Positions 6,536 through 13,111 of a DNA stretch of 22,101 nt are shown here, one piece after another (the stretch's first letter is position 1; the number at the start of each line of letters is the position of its first letter). The notes beneath the pieces are model-generated. The model did not search any database. It saw nothing but the letters and a program-made list of their open reading frames with translations, and was not told the DNA's origin. Origin of the DNA: an uncultured Lachnospiraceae bacterium (GTDB taxonomy: Bacteria > Bacillota > Clostridia > Lachnospirales > Lachnospiraceae). The position numbers were made by a program, and so were the translations under genes. The stretch spans positions 1-22,101 of the forward strand of contig URUU01000038.1 in the NCBI GenBank assembly GCA_900551235.1. Reading direction: 5' to 3'.

Positions 6536-7233
6536 GGCATACACACCTGTGCATTGCAGTCACGGATCTGGATCTGTGTATTTGTGCAGGGCTTCCATTC
6601 TTGGATGTATTCCAAGGCTTCATAGTAGCGTTTCTTCGGCACGTTGTTGCGGGCGTTGACGTGGAAATAGTGTTTCAGGTCACGGTTGCACTCCGCGAAT
6701 ACTTTCTTGCCGATCTCGTTGTAGGCATTGCTGTGCTTGCCGCCCAGTGCGTCCAGGACTGCCTTGTTGACCTCATCGCCAAGAACGACCTGCTCCCCGT
6801 AGTCGATCGTCATGCAGTTCTCCAGGTTCGTTACACGATCATCTATAATCACAATTCTCTCGTCACAGTTCAAAATTGCTCTCATTTCCTTCGACAGTCT
6901 GCTCATGTCATAGCTACCAGTGTTGCGAATTGTCGGCAGCACCTCATAGGTAACCCAACGTTTGAAACGTTTCGCTGATTCCAGTCTGCTGCCAAACACC
7001 AATGCATACAGACCGGATTCATTGATTGCCGTCATCTTCTGCTTTCCTCCAAGGGTGTCGATAATTTCTACTCCCTTGTCATCGTCAAATACATGTGTTG
7101 CAATAGCATCTCTTGAATTTGTGAATCCCAATGCCTCAGCCACATCTTTCCCCACGAACCACACTTCTCCGTCTCTCGTCACGGTTCGGATACTGCCAAA
7201 CTCTTCGTTTTCAAAAATCTTCAACTGTTCCAT
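6532..7233 (-). CDS. Phage antirepressor (BRO-N plus ORF6C-like domain)
   Basis: A 233-residue protein. Residues about 1-105 form a BRO-N/Bro domain (FGSIRTVTRDGEVWFVGKDV, ALGFTNSRDAI, AINESGLYALVFGSRLE, KRWVTYEVLPTIRNTGSY). The C-terminal half (about 120-225; KHSNAYNEIGKKVFAECNRDLK, then FHVNARNNVP) resembles ORF6C/KilAC-type antirepressor C-terminal domains. Such proteins relieve repression or modulate phage regulators. Here it lies inside the replication operon rather than beside cI, which suggests that it acts after early transcription has begun. Confidence 0.9.
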   Translation of the reverse strand: MEQLKIFENEEFGSIRTVTRDGEVWFVGKDVAEALGFTNSRDAIATHVFDDDKGVEIIDTLGGKQKMTAINESGLYALVFGSRLESAKRFKRWVTYEVLPTIRNTGSYDMSRLSKEMRAILNCDERIVIIDDRVTNLENCMTIDYGEQVVLGDEVNKAVLDALGGKHSNAYNEIGKKVFAECNRDLKHYFHVNARNNVPKKRYYEALEYIQEWKPCTNTQIQIRDCNAQVCMP

Positions 7234-7242
7234 ATTGCCTCC

Positions 7243-8115
7243 TTACTCGTTCAATGTTCTTTCCAGTGCATCGAAATCATAGTCCCTTTGCGGAAATGCA
7301 TTGAATGTATTCTTTACTGTTTTCTTTTCCTTCTTCTTGGCTGCTGGCTGCTTCTTGATTGGATAGAAGCTCTTCCAGCCTTGCACTGTAGCTTCTTCCA
7401 CTATCATCAGCTGCTCTGCCATATCATCACTAAGACTTCCGAGCTTCTTTCTGAGCAACCGTACCTGGTAATCAGATAACTCCCTGCCGTTTTTTTCTTG
7501 ACTGCTCAGGTATCCCTGAAAAGCTCTCTCAAGTTCTGGATCATCGAAAGTAATGTCCGGCGGAGCCGTATCTATATCTATATTTCTTTTTTCTTTTATT
7601 TCTATAGGACTTTCTTCGGAACTATTTTTATTTTCTTCCGAAGTAATTCGATTTTCTTCCGAAGTAATTCGATTTTTGGGTTCATTTAAGAAAGGCTCCT
7701 CTTCTTCCCCGTTTCCGAGGAGCCAATACTTATCGCTATAGAGCTGTCTCTTCATGCGTTTTACTGCTATCTCGTAATAACGACGCTGAATCCCAACAGA
7801 GGTGATGATGTTTTCCGTCATGAGGTCATCATCAATGAGACCTATCTCAGAGCAGAAGTGCACCACTTGCACGACAGCTTTTTGCCCCTTCACCCACTTG
7901 TTGCCGATCATCCTTGTGATCATTCTTGATAGCTTATCAAGTGAGATCTCTGCGTAGTAACCTTGCTTGTATACGATGCACAGAATGCAGTCATATACAG
8001 TCACACCCAGTGGACCATATCGGTCCAGGAGATCGAAGACCTTATCGTCTTCGTAAAAATCAATCATCTTCGGAAAGTAACTGAGTCCTTTTTTGTTAGG
8101 AGCACCACGCCCCAT
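7243..8115 (-). CDS. Phage replication initiation protein (DUF4373 / Lin1244-type N-terminal domain)
   Basis: A 290-residue protein. The N-terminal ~140 residues (KKGLSYFPKMIDFYEDDKVFDLL, GPLGVTVYDCILCIVYKQGYY, then IGLIDDDLMTENIITSVGIQRRY) match the winged-helix-like domain of phage replisome organisers. The middle carries a Glu/Ser-rich repeat (SEENRITSEEN) encoded by a tandem DNA repeat. The C-terminus is helical and basic (KKQPAAKKKEKKTVKN). It probably recruits helicase or primase to the phage origin; the origin itself may lie within this repeat-rich gene. The ATG at 8115 is preferred over a GTG at 8124 because of its spacing from an AGG-rich site. Confidence 0.82.
   Translation of the reverse strand: MGRGAPNKKGLSYFPKMIDFYEDDKVFDLLDRYGPLGVTVYDCILCIVYKQGYYAEISLDKLSRMITRMIGNKWVKGQKAVVQVVHFCSEIGLIDDDLMTENIITSVGIQRRYYEIAVKRMKRQLYSDKYWLLGNGEEEEPFLNEPKNRITSEENRITSEENKNSSEESPIEIKEKRNIDIDTAPPDITFDDPELERAFQGYLSSQEKNGRELSDYQVRLLRKKLGSLSDDMAEQLMIVEEATVQGWKSFYPIKKQPAAKKKEKKTVKNTFNAFPQRDYDFDALERTLNE
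7631..7672. repeat. Tandem 21-bp repeat inside the replication gene
   Basis: Two exact 21-bp copies (7631-7651, 7652-7672), with a degenerate third just left, encode repeated NRITSEE units in the linker of the replication protein. Iterons inside a replication-initiator gene are known for several phages, so this could be part of the origin. It could equally be simple replication slippage in a flexible linker. Confidence 0.8.
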
Positions 8116-8140
8116 GCCGGACACCTGCCTTTCCTGTATA

Positions 8141-8599
8141 TTACTTAAGTTCCATCAGCGTAACGCTTAAATACGCTTCCTCTTTGTACGCCTTTGTGAC
8201 GCTCAGTTTTATGATCTGCGTATCATCATGGTATGCGATGCCGTTCAGGGCATCCAGCACAACCTTTGCGATGTTGTCACTGTCCGGCTTCTTTGCCGGC
8301 CAGATCTTCCCTTCCAGCATCTCTGCCCTTTTCTTCTTCGAGATGCTCTTAGGCGGCTCAAAATACGCCAATATATTAGCAACCACATACGCATCATCCG
8401 AAAACCGTTTCTGTCCGTATTTCTGTTGGAAACAGGTCTTGATCAGGTTTTCGTACAGCACCGTCTTTTCCGGTGTTACGCTGCTCATTTTGCCGCTCTT
8501 GCTGTTATAGAATGTCCTCGCCCGGGCTTTGCCCTGAGGCTTGCCCGGTACGGTGAACGTGAACAGCTTTGGTTCTTCTTTATTGTTCTGGCTGTCCAT
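8141..8599 (-). CDS. rusA: RusA-family Holliday junction endonuclease
   Basis: A 152-residue enzyme that cuts four-way DNA junctions during phage recombination or replication. The N-terminus has FTVPGKPQGKARART. The catalytic region has KPDSDNIAKVVLDALNGIAY followed by HDDTQI, giving acidic residues D106, D108, D116, D125 and D126 in the usual arrangement. The length fits the family. The ATG has AAGGAAG upstream and overlaps the end of recT by 20 bases. Confidence 0.93.
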   Translation of the reverse strand: MDSQNNKEEPKLFTFTVPGKPQGKARARTFYNSKSGKMSSVTPEKTVLYENLIKTCFQQKYGQKRFSDDAYVVANILAYFEPPKSISKKKRAEMLEGKIWPAKKPDSDNIAKVVLDALNGIAYHDDTQIIKLSVTKAYKEEAYLSVTLMELK

Positions 8600-9404
8600 T
8601 TTCTACTTCCTTATACTCCTGGTCGATGATGTTCGGGTCTTCCTGCTCGTTGACTACCTCGGACATATCGACGTTGATCTCACTCTTGATACTCTCATCA
8701 TTGTTCATCTGCATAACAAAATCTGTTTTCAGCGGTGCATATTTCAGGCACTTCTTAATGACCGTTTTCTTCGCCATCTCCTCATAGTTTGTTTTCCATG
8801 GACTGTAGGAACTTCCAAAGCTCTGGCTGAACCGTCTCGCATGGTCGTCAACGTCTTCCTTGCTCATAACCTCAAAACCGAAGCCGCCATTTTTTGATTT
8901 CCAGAGTGCATATACAAGGATCAGGTTTCCTCTGTCTTTCAATGCCGGTTTGTGCACCAGCTTTGGATCCAGTCCCAGTTCATACTGAAAATCATCATTT
9001 TCATATACACACTGTGCCTGCACGGTCTGGATGTTTTCGTTGCGGTACACCATATCAATCAGCCCTTTGTAGCCTATCTGGAACTGGCACTCCAGCTTCC
9101 CTTTGTTTCTATACGGGATCAGGTACGCCTGTCCCAGCGGCGTGTTTGGTTCCAGCCCAAGCTGTGCTGCGTTCATCAGTGCCCCGAGGAAGGACATCTG
9201 CGAACACTCTGCAAGCTTTGGCGTGGTGTTCAGTGCGGATAATGCCATGCGTGTGAAACGCTCCGGTGTGATCACCTGCGGCAGAGCCTTTCTGATTTCC
9301 GGCTCCATTGCCTTGATCATGTCTGCAATGCTCATGTTTTTTGTCAGCTTCACTGCTTCATTCTTTCTGCTGGTCTTTTCTGCCAGTGCATCTTTTACTG
9401 CCAT
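8580..9404 (-). CDS. recT: RecT single-strand annealing protein
   Basis: A 274-residue RecT/Redbeta-type recombinase that anneals complementary single strands after exonuclease resection. Recognisable segments are ITPERFTRMALSALNTTPKL, FLGALMNAAQLGLEPNTPLG, AYLIPYRN, CQFQIGYKGLIDMVYRN, and the EEMAKKTVIKKCLKYAP core near the C-terminal third, followed by a variable acidic tail. The ATG has GGAGGAAG upstream. It lies just downstream of the YqaJ exonuclease and upstream of rusA, forming the standard phage recombination cassette. Confidence 0.96.
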   Translation of the reverse strand: MAVKDALAEKTSRKNEAVKLTKNMSIADMIKAMEPEIRKALPQVITPERFTRMALSALNTTPKLAECSQMSFLGALMNAAQLGLEPNTPLGQAYLIPYRNKGKLECQFQIGYKGLIDMVYRNENIQTVQAQCVYENDDFQYELGLDPKLVHKPALKDRGNLILVYALWKSKNGGFGFEVMSKEDVDDHARRFSQSFGSSYSPWKTNYEEMAKKTVIKKCLKYAPLKTDFVMQMNNDESIKSEINVDMSEVVNEQEDPNIIDQEYKEVENGQPEQ

Positions 9405-9416
9405 CCTGCTTCCTCC

Positions 9417-10364
9417 TTATGCCCTCTCAGCTCTTTTTACGGTGAAACGTCTGCTTTCAGACTGTTTCAATACCTGTTTGTAGATTTCCGGGAAATCTGC
9501 TTTCAGCTGCTTCGAATCCACACGGTTCGCGGTCACGCTCTTCCAGGTGACGCGGTACAGGTCCGATACTGCCATCTCTGCATCTTCCATATAAACCTTG
9601 ATCTCCTGCTCGATCTGTTTTTTCTCTTTTTCCAGCTTGTCCTGAAGGTCGCTGATCTCTGCACGGCGTTCCAGTTTCTCGTCAAAATCAACCAGCGGGA
9701 TCATCTTTTCCGGTTCAGAACTTCCGTAATACTTCTGCAGCAGTTCTTCCGCCGCCTTGCTTCCGTCCGGTGCCGGCATCTTGTCTGCCTTTACATTGTT
9801 CTGCCAGAAATCACTTTCAATATCAATCAGCATCTGGATCGTTTCCTCATCGCGTTCGATCTTTCGCCAGATGAACTCCTTCCCAAGGACCACACATGCG
9901 ATATACCAGGCATTCGCCCCGGTCACTGCCATGTAATGGTGGCACTGGATCTCATAGGATTCCGGGATATGCCCGTCTTTCCACTTGTCAGCTGAATAGG
10001 CAGACGCTGTCTTGCATTCCAGACCGGCATTCTCACCAACTACCAGGCGGTCAACGTTCGCCATCATGAAATCATGATCCGGATGCCCATAGATCGCATT
10101 GGCACGGCGTACCTTTTTTCCTGTCTCTTCCATAAACCGGCGGGCAACGTACTCCTCCAGGTCTCTTCCCTGTCTCATTGCCTCATTGTCTTCTTTTTCC
10201 CCTGCTTCTTTCTGCGTCTTATCCTGGAAGACAGCAATTGCAGAGCTGTACGGATTCAATCCGCAGATGCTTCCGGCATCACTTCCACCAATGCCCAGTT
10301 TTCTGTATCGCAGCCATTCTTCATGGCTCATATCTACTGTCGAAATTAATTTATGTAATTTCAC
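9417..10364 (-). CDS. YqaJ-family viral recombinase exonuclease
   Basis: A 315-residue PD-(D/E)XK exonuclease that partners RecT by resecting double-strand ends. The N-terminus has LGIGGSDAGSICGLNPY; the catalytic core is NVDRLVVG then GLECKTAS, with D105, E116 and K118, and a helper Glu near residue 70 (RDLEEYV). QCHHYMAVTG is the conserved Q-x-x-H-Y segment. The C-terminus (about 235-270) is a coiled coil. It starts with GTG after GGGAGGT at good spacing. This replaces a lambda-Exo type nuclease in the cassette. Confidence 0.95.
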   Translation of the reverse strand: MKLHKLISTVDMSHEEWLRYRKLGIGGSDAGSICGLNPYSSAIAVFQDKTQKEAGEKEDNEAMRQGRDLEEYVARRFMEETGKKVRRANAIYGHPDHDFMMANVDRLVVGENAGLECKTASAYSADKWKDGHIPESYEIQCHHYMAVTGANAWYIACVVLGKEFIWRKIERDEETIQMLIDIESDFWQNNVKADKMPAPDGSKAAEELLQKYYGSSEPEKMIPLVDFDEKLERRAEISDLQDKLEKEKKQIEQEIKVYMEDAEMAVSDLYRVTWKSVTANRVDSKQLKADFPEIYKQVLKQSESRRFTVKRAERA

Positions 10365-10403
10365 TTGATTTACCTCCCGTTTTTGTTCTATAATTGTACT
10401 GTA

Positions 10404-10619
10404 TTATTTTTTGTGTCCCGGATCGCTCGCCAAAGCACCGGGACTTTTTACTACCTCGAGTGTCGCTTTCTCAACGATCACCGATTCTTTCGTCTCTTCA
10501 TTTATTGCATGCACATAGATGCTGTTATGGTGCCAGATGCGGTATTTCTCCGAATCAATCCCTGCCAGTTCCAGGATGGCTCTGGCTTCCTGGTCTTTCC
10601 CTTCGCTTACTCCGATCAT
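10404..10619 (-). CDS. Small phage protein of unknown function (71 aa)
   Basis: A short protein opening MIGVSEGKDQEARAILELAG, with a mixed alpha/beta pattern (RIWHHNSIYVHAIN, then VIVEKATLEVV). Its ATG overlaps the stop of the 68-residue gene upstream as ATGA. It precedes the YqaJ gene by about 40 bases. No family is recognised. Confidence 0.6.
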   Translation of the reverse strand: MIGVSEGKDQEARAILELAGIDSEKYRIWHHNSIYVHAINEETKESVIVEKATLEVVKSPGALASDPGHKK

Positions 10620-10822
10620 TCCGCTTCCTCCAATTTCAATACTACATTCATCCCGTCTGCAGTATTGTAGATGGCACTTACCTCTTTGTTCAGGATTTCG
10701 TCATCGCTGGTGCGATAACGTTCAACAGAATTCCATGTTTTAAACTTTAAGCCATACTTTTCCATTACCAGCATATAGCCTATGTTCCCTTCCATCACGT
10801 TTACAAGATCTCTTAACTTCAT
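10616..10822 (-). CDS. Small phage protein of unknown function (68 aa)
   Basis: The start chosen is the ATG at 10822 (MKLRDLVNVMEGNIGYMLV), which overlaps the preceding TGA (ATGA) and has GAGGTAG upstream; a longer frame to 10882 lies in the upstream gene. The protein is soluble, likely alpha/beta, and ends in an acidic LKLEEAE. The context is the early recombination operon. The function is not known. Confidence 0.65.
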   Translation of the reverse strand: MKLRDLVNVMEGNIGYMLVMEKYGLKFKTWNSVERYRTSDDEILNKEVSAIYNTADGMNVVLKLEEAE

Positions 10823-11025
10823 TTCACTACCTCCTCGCTTTTTTCTGCCCAGATCAGCACTCTCGCAACTACCACACACCACACGACGACTGTGGTGCCG
10901 ACAATGTCACGCTCATTCAACAGGCTGTACTTTGCCAGCCACCAGAATGTAAAGCCTGCAGCGGCTGTTGCCACGATCGGACTAACCACCTCACCGATCA
11001 GGCTGATTTTTTCTCTTCTACTCAC
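10819..11025 (-). CDS. Small phage membrane protein (two predicted TM segments)
   Basis: A 68-residue protein starting at GTG, preceded by AAGGAGAG. Hydrophobic stretches at about residues 10-31 and 42-59 (IVGTTVVVWCVVVARVLIWA) suggest a helical hairpin in the membrane. A charged tail follows. It is ATGA-coupled to the next gene and overlaps the previous by 8 bases. Such early membrane proteins may affect host cell-envelope physiology; no function is assigned. Confidence 0.65.
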   Translation of the reverse strand: MSRREKISLIGEVVSPIVATAAAGFTFWWLAKYSLLNERDIVGTTVVVWCVVVARVLIWAEKSEEVVK

Positions 11026-11296
11026 TTTTCTCTCCTTTCCATACGAACCCGGTCAGTTCGTATAGTTTCTTCGGACTGATGTATGTGCTTCTCCTGCTTG
11101 CCTGTCCTCTTCTGGTCGGCTTGGAGCGGAACACCAGTCCAATATCCAGTTCGCCGGACTCCATCCGGTTAATCACCGTGCTCTGTTCCACGCCGAGAAC
11201 CTTTGCGGCTACCCTTGTGGGTACCGGTTCAGGCGGGAACTCCGGCCGTCTGCATTCCTGGATTACTTCCAGAAGCAGATTTTTAAGTTCTTCCAT
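11018..11296 (-). CDS. Small helix-turn-helix DNA-binding protein, excisionase-like
   Basis: A 92-residue protein. Residues about 27-52 (TRVAAKVLGVEQSTVINRMESGEL) form a helix-turn-helix of the MerR/excisionase class. After a basic segment (RSKPTRRGQASRRSTY) comes ISPKKLYELTGF. It may be a recombination-directionality factor or an early regulator. The ATG has GAGGTGG at good spacing. The last codons contain an 8-bp inverted repeat (11041-11063) that could be its own site. It is far from the integrase, so the Xis role is tentative. Confidence 0.65.
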   Translation of the reverse strand: MEELKNLLLEVIQECRRPEFPPEPVPTRVAAKVLGVEQSTVINRMESGELDIGLVFRSKPTRRGQASRRSTYISPKKLYELTGFVWKGEKSE

Positions 11297-11314
11297 TTTG
11301 CCACCTCACTTTCT

Positions 11315-11533
11315 CTATTCATCCAGTGTCAAAATCACGATCCAGAACAGCAACAGGATTGCTAATGGTTTCCACATTTCCTTACCCCGCTTTCTATAGG
11401 ATTCTTCCATTGTCCCTAATGCTGTTGCGGTATCACTGAACGCACTCGAGACTGCTTCTCGCATCTCCTCACCTGTGATTGCTGTCGTAACTTTCTCGGC
11501 TTGCTTTTTGATGTCTGAAATATAATGTTTCAT
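11315..11533 (-). CDS. Small tail-anchored membrane protein (72 aa)
   Basis: The body is hydrophilic and helical (IKKQAEKVTTAITGEEMREA), and the C-terminus is one hydrophobic segment (PLAILLLFWIVILTL), as in a tail-anchored protein. The ATG at 11533 shares its A with the TGA of the 42-residue gene upstream (TGATG), and AGGAGG lies about 12 bases ahead. An in-frame TTG one codon earlier is possible but less likely. The function is unknown. Confidence 0.6.
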   Translation of the reverse strand: MKHYISDIKKQAEKVTTAITGEEMREAVSSAFSDTATALGTMEESYRKRGKEMWKPLAILLLFWIVILTLDE

Positions 11534-11661
11534 CAACGGTCTGTTACCTCCTGTTCTTCATCTGGCTTTACTAGCTTGAATCTCACATCACATACTGCAT
11601 AGCCATCTTCAATTTTTAATAATTTTACGAATGCTCGCACATCTGGTCGTTCCTCTTTCAT
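11533..11661 (-). CDS. Very small phage protein (42 aa)
   Basis: The frame from the ATG at 11661, with AAAGAGGTG ahead, reads MKEERPDVRAFVKLLKIEDG and ends EEQEVTDR. Its TGA overlaps the next ATG. It has normal codon use for the operon and an in-frame ribosome site for the next gene (CAGGAGGTA) near its end, a sign of real coupling. The function is unknown. Confidence 0.6.
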   Translation of the reverse strand: MKEERPDVRAFVKLLKIEDGYAVCDVRFKLVKPDEEQEVTDR

Positions 11662-11681
11662 CTCTTCACCTCTTTATCTTA

Positions 11682-11710
11682 TTGACTTTGTTGTTTTCTC
11701 CATTTATGCT
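11682..11710 (+). promoter_or_regulatory. Likely promoter of the plus-strand membrane protein gene
   Basis: TTGACT at 11682-11687 and TATGCT at 11705-11710 are 17 bases apart, giving a start near 11717, about 40 bases before the ATG at 11758. The sequence CTGTAGATACAG-like (an inverted CTGTA) lies at the predicted start and may be an operator. An independent promoter fits a gene that is expressed in the lysogen. Confidence 0.5.
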
Positions 11711-11757
11711 GTATCTACAGGCACTGCCATGCCGAGTACAAAAGAAAGGAGAATACT

Positions 11758-12315
11758 ATGATCAAATTTTTTACCAGTCTCACAAATTCAGATATCATCA
11801 ATCTTTTTGGTGTTATTGCTTCACTCATCGTAGCAATAGTTGGTATTGGAATTTCTGTAAAAACCCTCCGGCAAAACTCTAAAATGCTTGAAGCATCTAC
11901 GCGTCCAAACCTCCAGCTTTACTCTGTATATTCAAACGGTATTTTGTACATAATAATCAAAAATTTTGGTGTCTCTGCTTGTGTGATCGACCGCATAACC
12001 TGTAGTTATATCTTTACCGGCAAGGAAACCGGCAATAAAACCATGAAAGGTAATATTTTCGAAAAAGTAATCGGTGCACAAATGGCTCCCGGTTTTGCGA
12101 TTCGTTGCCCCCTTTATGGATCAAAAATGCAAGCATATAATCTGGACTTTGATATTTCTTACCATTCGACTTCTAAAAAATACCAAGAACATTTTTCACT
12201 CAACATTCTTTCAAATTCAGCCTTTGGTGACATTTACCCTGGAACAAAAACCGGAAAAGAATCGCTCGAAAATATCGCTAAAGATTTGCATGATCTCGTA
12301 AAAACGAAATTATAA
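11758..12315 (+). CDS. Membrane-anchored protein of unknown function, plus-strand cargo in the early region
   Basis: A 185-residue protein on the strand opposite to all lytic genes around it. One N-terminal hydrophobic segment (INLFGVIASLIVAIVGIGIS, about residues 14-33) probably anchors it. The rest (IIIKNFGVSACVIDRITCSY, then a beta-rich domain) looks soluble. The ATG has GAAAGGAG at ideal spacing. It has its own promoter-like sequence and is AT-rich. A gene in this position is typical of lysogeny cargo (superinfection exclusion or defence), but no family is recognised. It converges with, and overlaps by 38 bases, the small membrane protein gene. Confidence 0.75.
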   Translation: MIKFFTSLTNSDIINLFGVIASLIVAIVGIGISVKTLRQNSKMLEASTRPNLQLYSVYSNGILYIIIKNFGVSACVIDRITCSYIFTGKETGNKTMKGNIFEKVIGAQMAPGFAIRCPLYGSKMQAYNLDFDISYHSTSKKYQEHFSLNILSNSAFGDIYPGTKTGKESLENIAKDLHDLVKTKL

Positions 12316-12487
12316 AACCCAATATGAGTCCAGAATAAGCAAGGATTATGCTGTACAATACATAATCAAGACAATCGATGTCAAAGTACTCTTTAAAGAA
12401 GGCTTTATAAATAGCAATCCCTGACATGACAAGTCCGGCAACATCAAGCATAACTGCCAATGCGTAACCAACATAAATAAAAATCAT
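12278..12487 (-). CDS. Small membrane protein (69 aa), second or third gene after cro
   Basis: Two hydrophobic segments, about residues 3-28 (VGYALAVMLDVAGLVMSGIAIY) and 43-63 (VLYSIILAYSGLILGFIISF), with a short acidic turn between them. AGGAGA precedes the ATG at good spacing. Its 3' end overlaps that of the plus-strand cargo gene by 38 bases, so transcripts from the early promoter and from the cargo promoter run into each other. The function is unknown. Confidence 0.65.
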   Translation of the reverse strand: MIFIYVGYALAVMLDVAGLVMSGIAIYKAFFKEYFDIDCLDYVLYSIILAYSGLILGFIISFLRDHANL

Positions 12488-12497
12488 TTCTCATCTC

Positions 12498-12671
12498 CTA
12501 ATCTTTAACCGGAAACGTCACCAGCATTTTCAACGAGAGTTCTGCTTTTCCTATAAAGTCAGAACTCTTTATTTCATACTCTTTTACATGGTGCAGTTCT
12601 TTTCCGTCCAGTACTAAACGCGGTCCTCGAATACCCTCATTTCTTACTTCTAATTTCATTGGTTCTTTCAT
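12498..12671 (-). CDS. Small phage protein (57 aa)
   Basis: The frame from the ATG at 12671 opens MKEPMKLEVRNEGIRGPRLV and ends SLKMLVTFPVKD, a compact beta-rich pattern like short proteins often seen after cro in Firmicute phages. GGGGTAGGG is the only ribosome-site-like sequence. Its stop is 11 bases before the next gene. The function is unknown. Confidence 0.6.
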   Translation of the reverse strand: MKEPMKLEVRNEGIRGPRLVLDGKELHHVKEYEIKSSDFIGKAELSLKMLVTFPVKD

Positions 12672-12702
12672 CCCTACCCCGCTTTTTGCTCTGTCATAAC
12701 TT

Positions 12703-12717
12703 TCGCGTTTTATGCGA
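12703..12717. promoter_or_regulatory. Third copy of the phage operator (one mismatch)
   Basis: TCGCGTTTTATGCGA matches the TCGCAT-N3-ATGCGA operator with one change in the left arm. It overlaps the stop codon of the cro-like gene and lies just before the 57-residue gene, so repressor bound here could block elongation or a local promoter. Confidence 0.65.
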
Positions 12718-12928
12718 CTTCTGAATTAAAAAAAATTTCATTTACCTCTGAAAATGACATTTTTAATTCTCTCGCCATTATCGTTGCTTCTTTTATTGAG
12801 ATATTTTTACCGTTTGGATCAAGTTTTCTGTACATTGTCGATCTATTAACGCCTATAATCTCAGCCATTTTTTCAACACTAACGCCATTTTCTACCATTT
12901 TTCCCTTAAGTTTTTGAATATTGACCAT
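12710..12928 (-). CDS. Cro-like helix-turn-helix regulator, first gene of the lytic operon
   Basis: A 72-residue protein opening MVNIQKLKGKMVENGVS, with a helix-turn-helix (VEKMAEIIGVNRSTMYRKL, about residues 18-36) and a SIKEATIMARELKMSFSEVNEIFF tail, typical of short Cro/XRE proteins. The ATG at 12928 has AGGAGGAG upstream; an in-frame codon at 12958 would lie within the operator. The promoter at 12976-13004 reads directly into it and is flanked by two operator copies. It most likely represses the cI promoter and limits its own expression. Confidence 0.85.
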   Translation of the reverse strand: MVNIQKLKGKMVENGVSVEKMAEIIGVNRSTMYRKLDPNGKNISIKEATIMARELKMSFSEVNEIFFNSEVA

Positions 12929-12952
12929 CCAACTCCTCCTTTCTTTTTGTAT

Positions 12953-12967
12953 TCGCATTGTATGCGA
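12953..12967. promoter_or_regulatory. Operator copy just downstream of the cro promoter
   Basis: TCGCATTGTATGCGA is a perfect 6-bp inverted repeat with a 3-base spacer. It covers about +2 to +16 of the predicted cro transcript, where bound repressor would block initiation. Confidence 0.75.
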
Positions 12968-12975
12968 CTAATAAA

Positions 12976-13004
12976 ATAATAGCATTCTTTTTCAGGTGTG
13001 TCAA
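12976..13004 (-). promoter_or_regulatory. Lytic (cro) promoter
   Basis: On the minus strand, TTGACA (13004-12999) and TATTAT (12981-12976) are separated by exactly 17 bases, with a start near 12969. One operator covers the start and another lies upstream of the -35. This near-consensus promoter must be held off by repressor in the lysogen. Confidence 0.85.
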
Positions 13005-13012
13005 TACATTAT

Positions 13013-13027
13013 TCGCATTATATGCGA
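13013..13027. promoter_or_regulatory. Operator copy upstream of the cro -35
   Basis: TCGCATTATATGCGA is a perfect inverted repeat, 60 bp from its neighbour at 12953. It sits between the divergent cro and cI promoters and could serve both repression of cro and control of cI. Confidence 0.75.
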
Positions 13028-13054
13028 TTTTTGTATTTTTTTCGTATTATCTTG

Positions 13055-13083
13055 TTGCATATTTGCGAATCATATGTTATTAT
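13055..13083 (+). promoter_or_regulatory. cI promoter
   Basis: TTGCAT (13055-13060) and TATTAT (13078-13083) are 17 bases apart, giving a start near 13090. The transcript would begin only about 22 bases before the repressor coding start and downstream of every upstream ATG in that frame. Confidence 0.75.
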
Positions 13084-13111
13084 ATTTTCATCTCCAAAGG
13101 AGGTGGTTATT

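Noticed and set aside
6348..6623. N-terminal extension of SSB by about 90 residues
   Set aside because: It overlaps the DUF6011-like gene and antirepressor in another frame, and the standard SSB start has its own ribosome site.
12998..13111. ATG-started upstream extension of cI (starts at 12998 and 13022)
   Set aside because: The extension is encoded by the operator/promoter DNA, lies upstream of the predicted transcript start and has no ribosome site.
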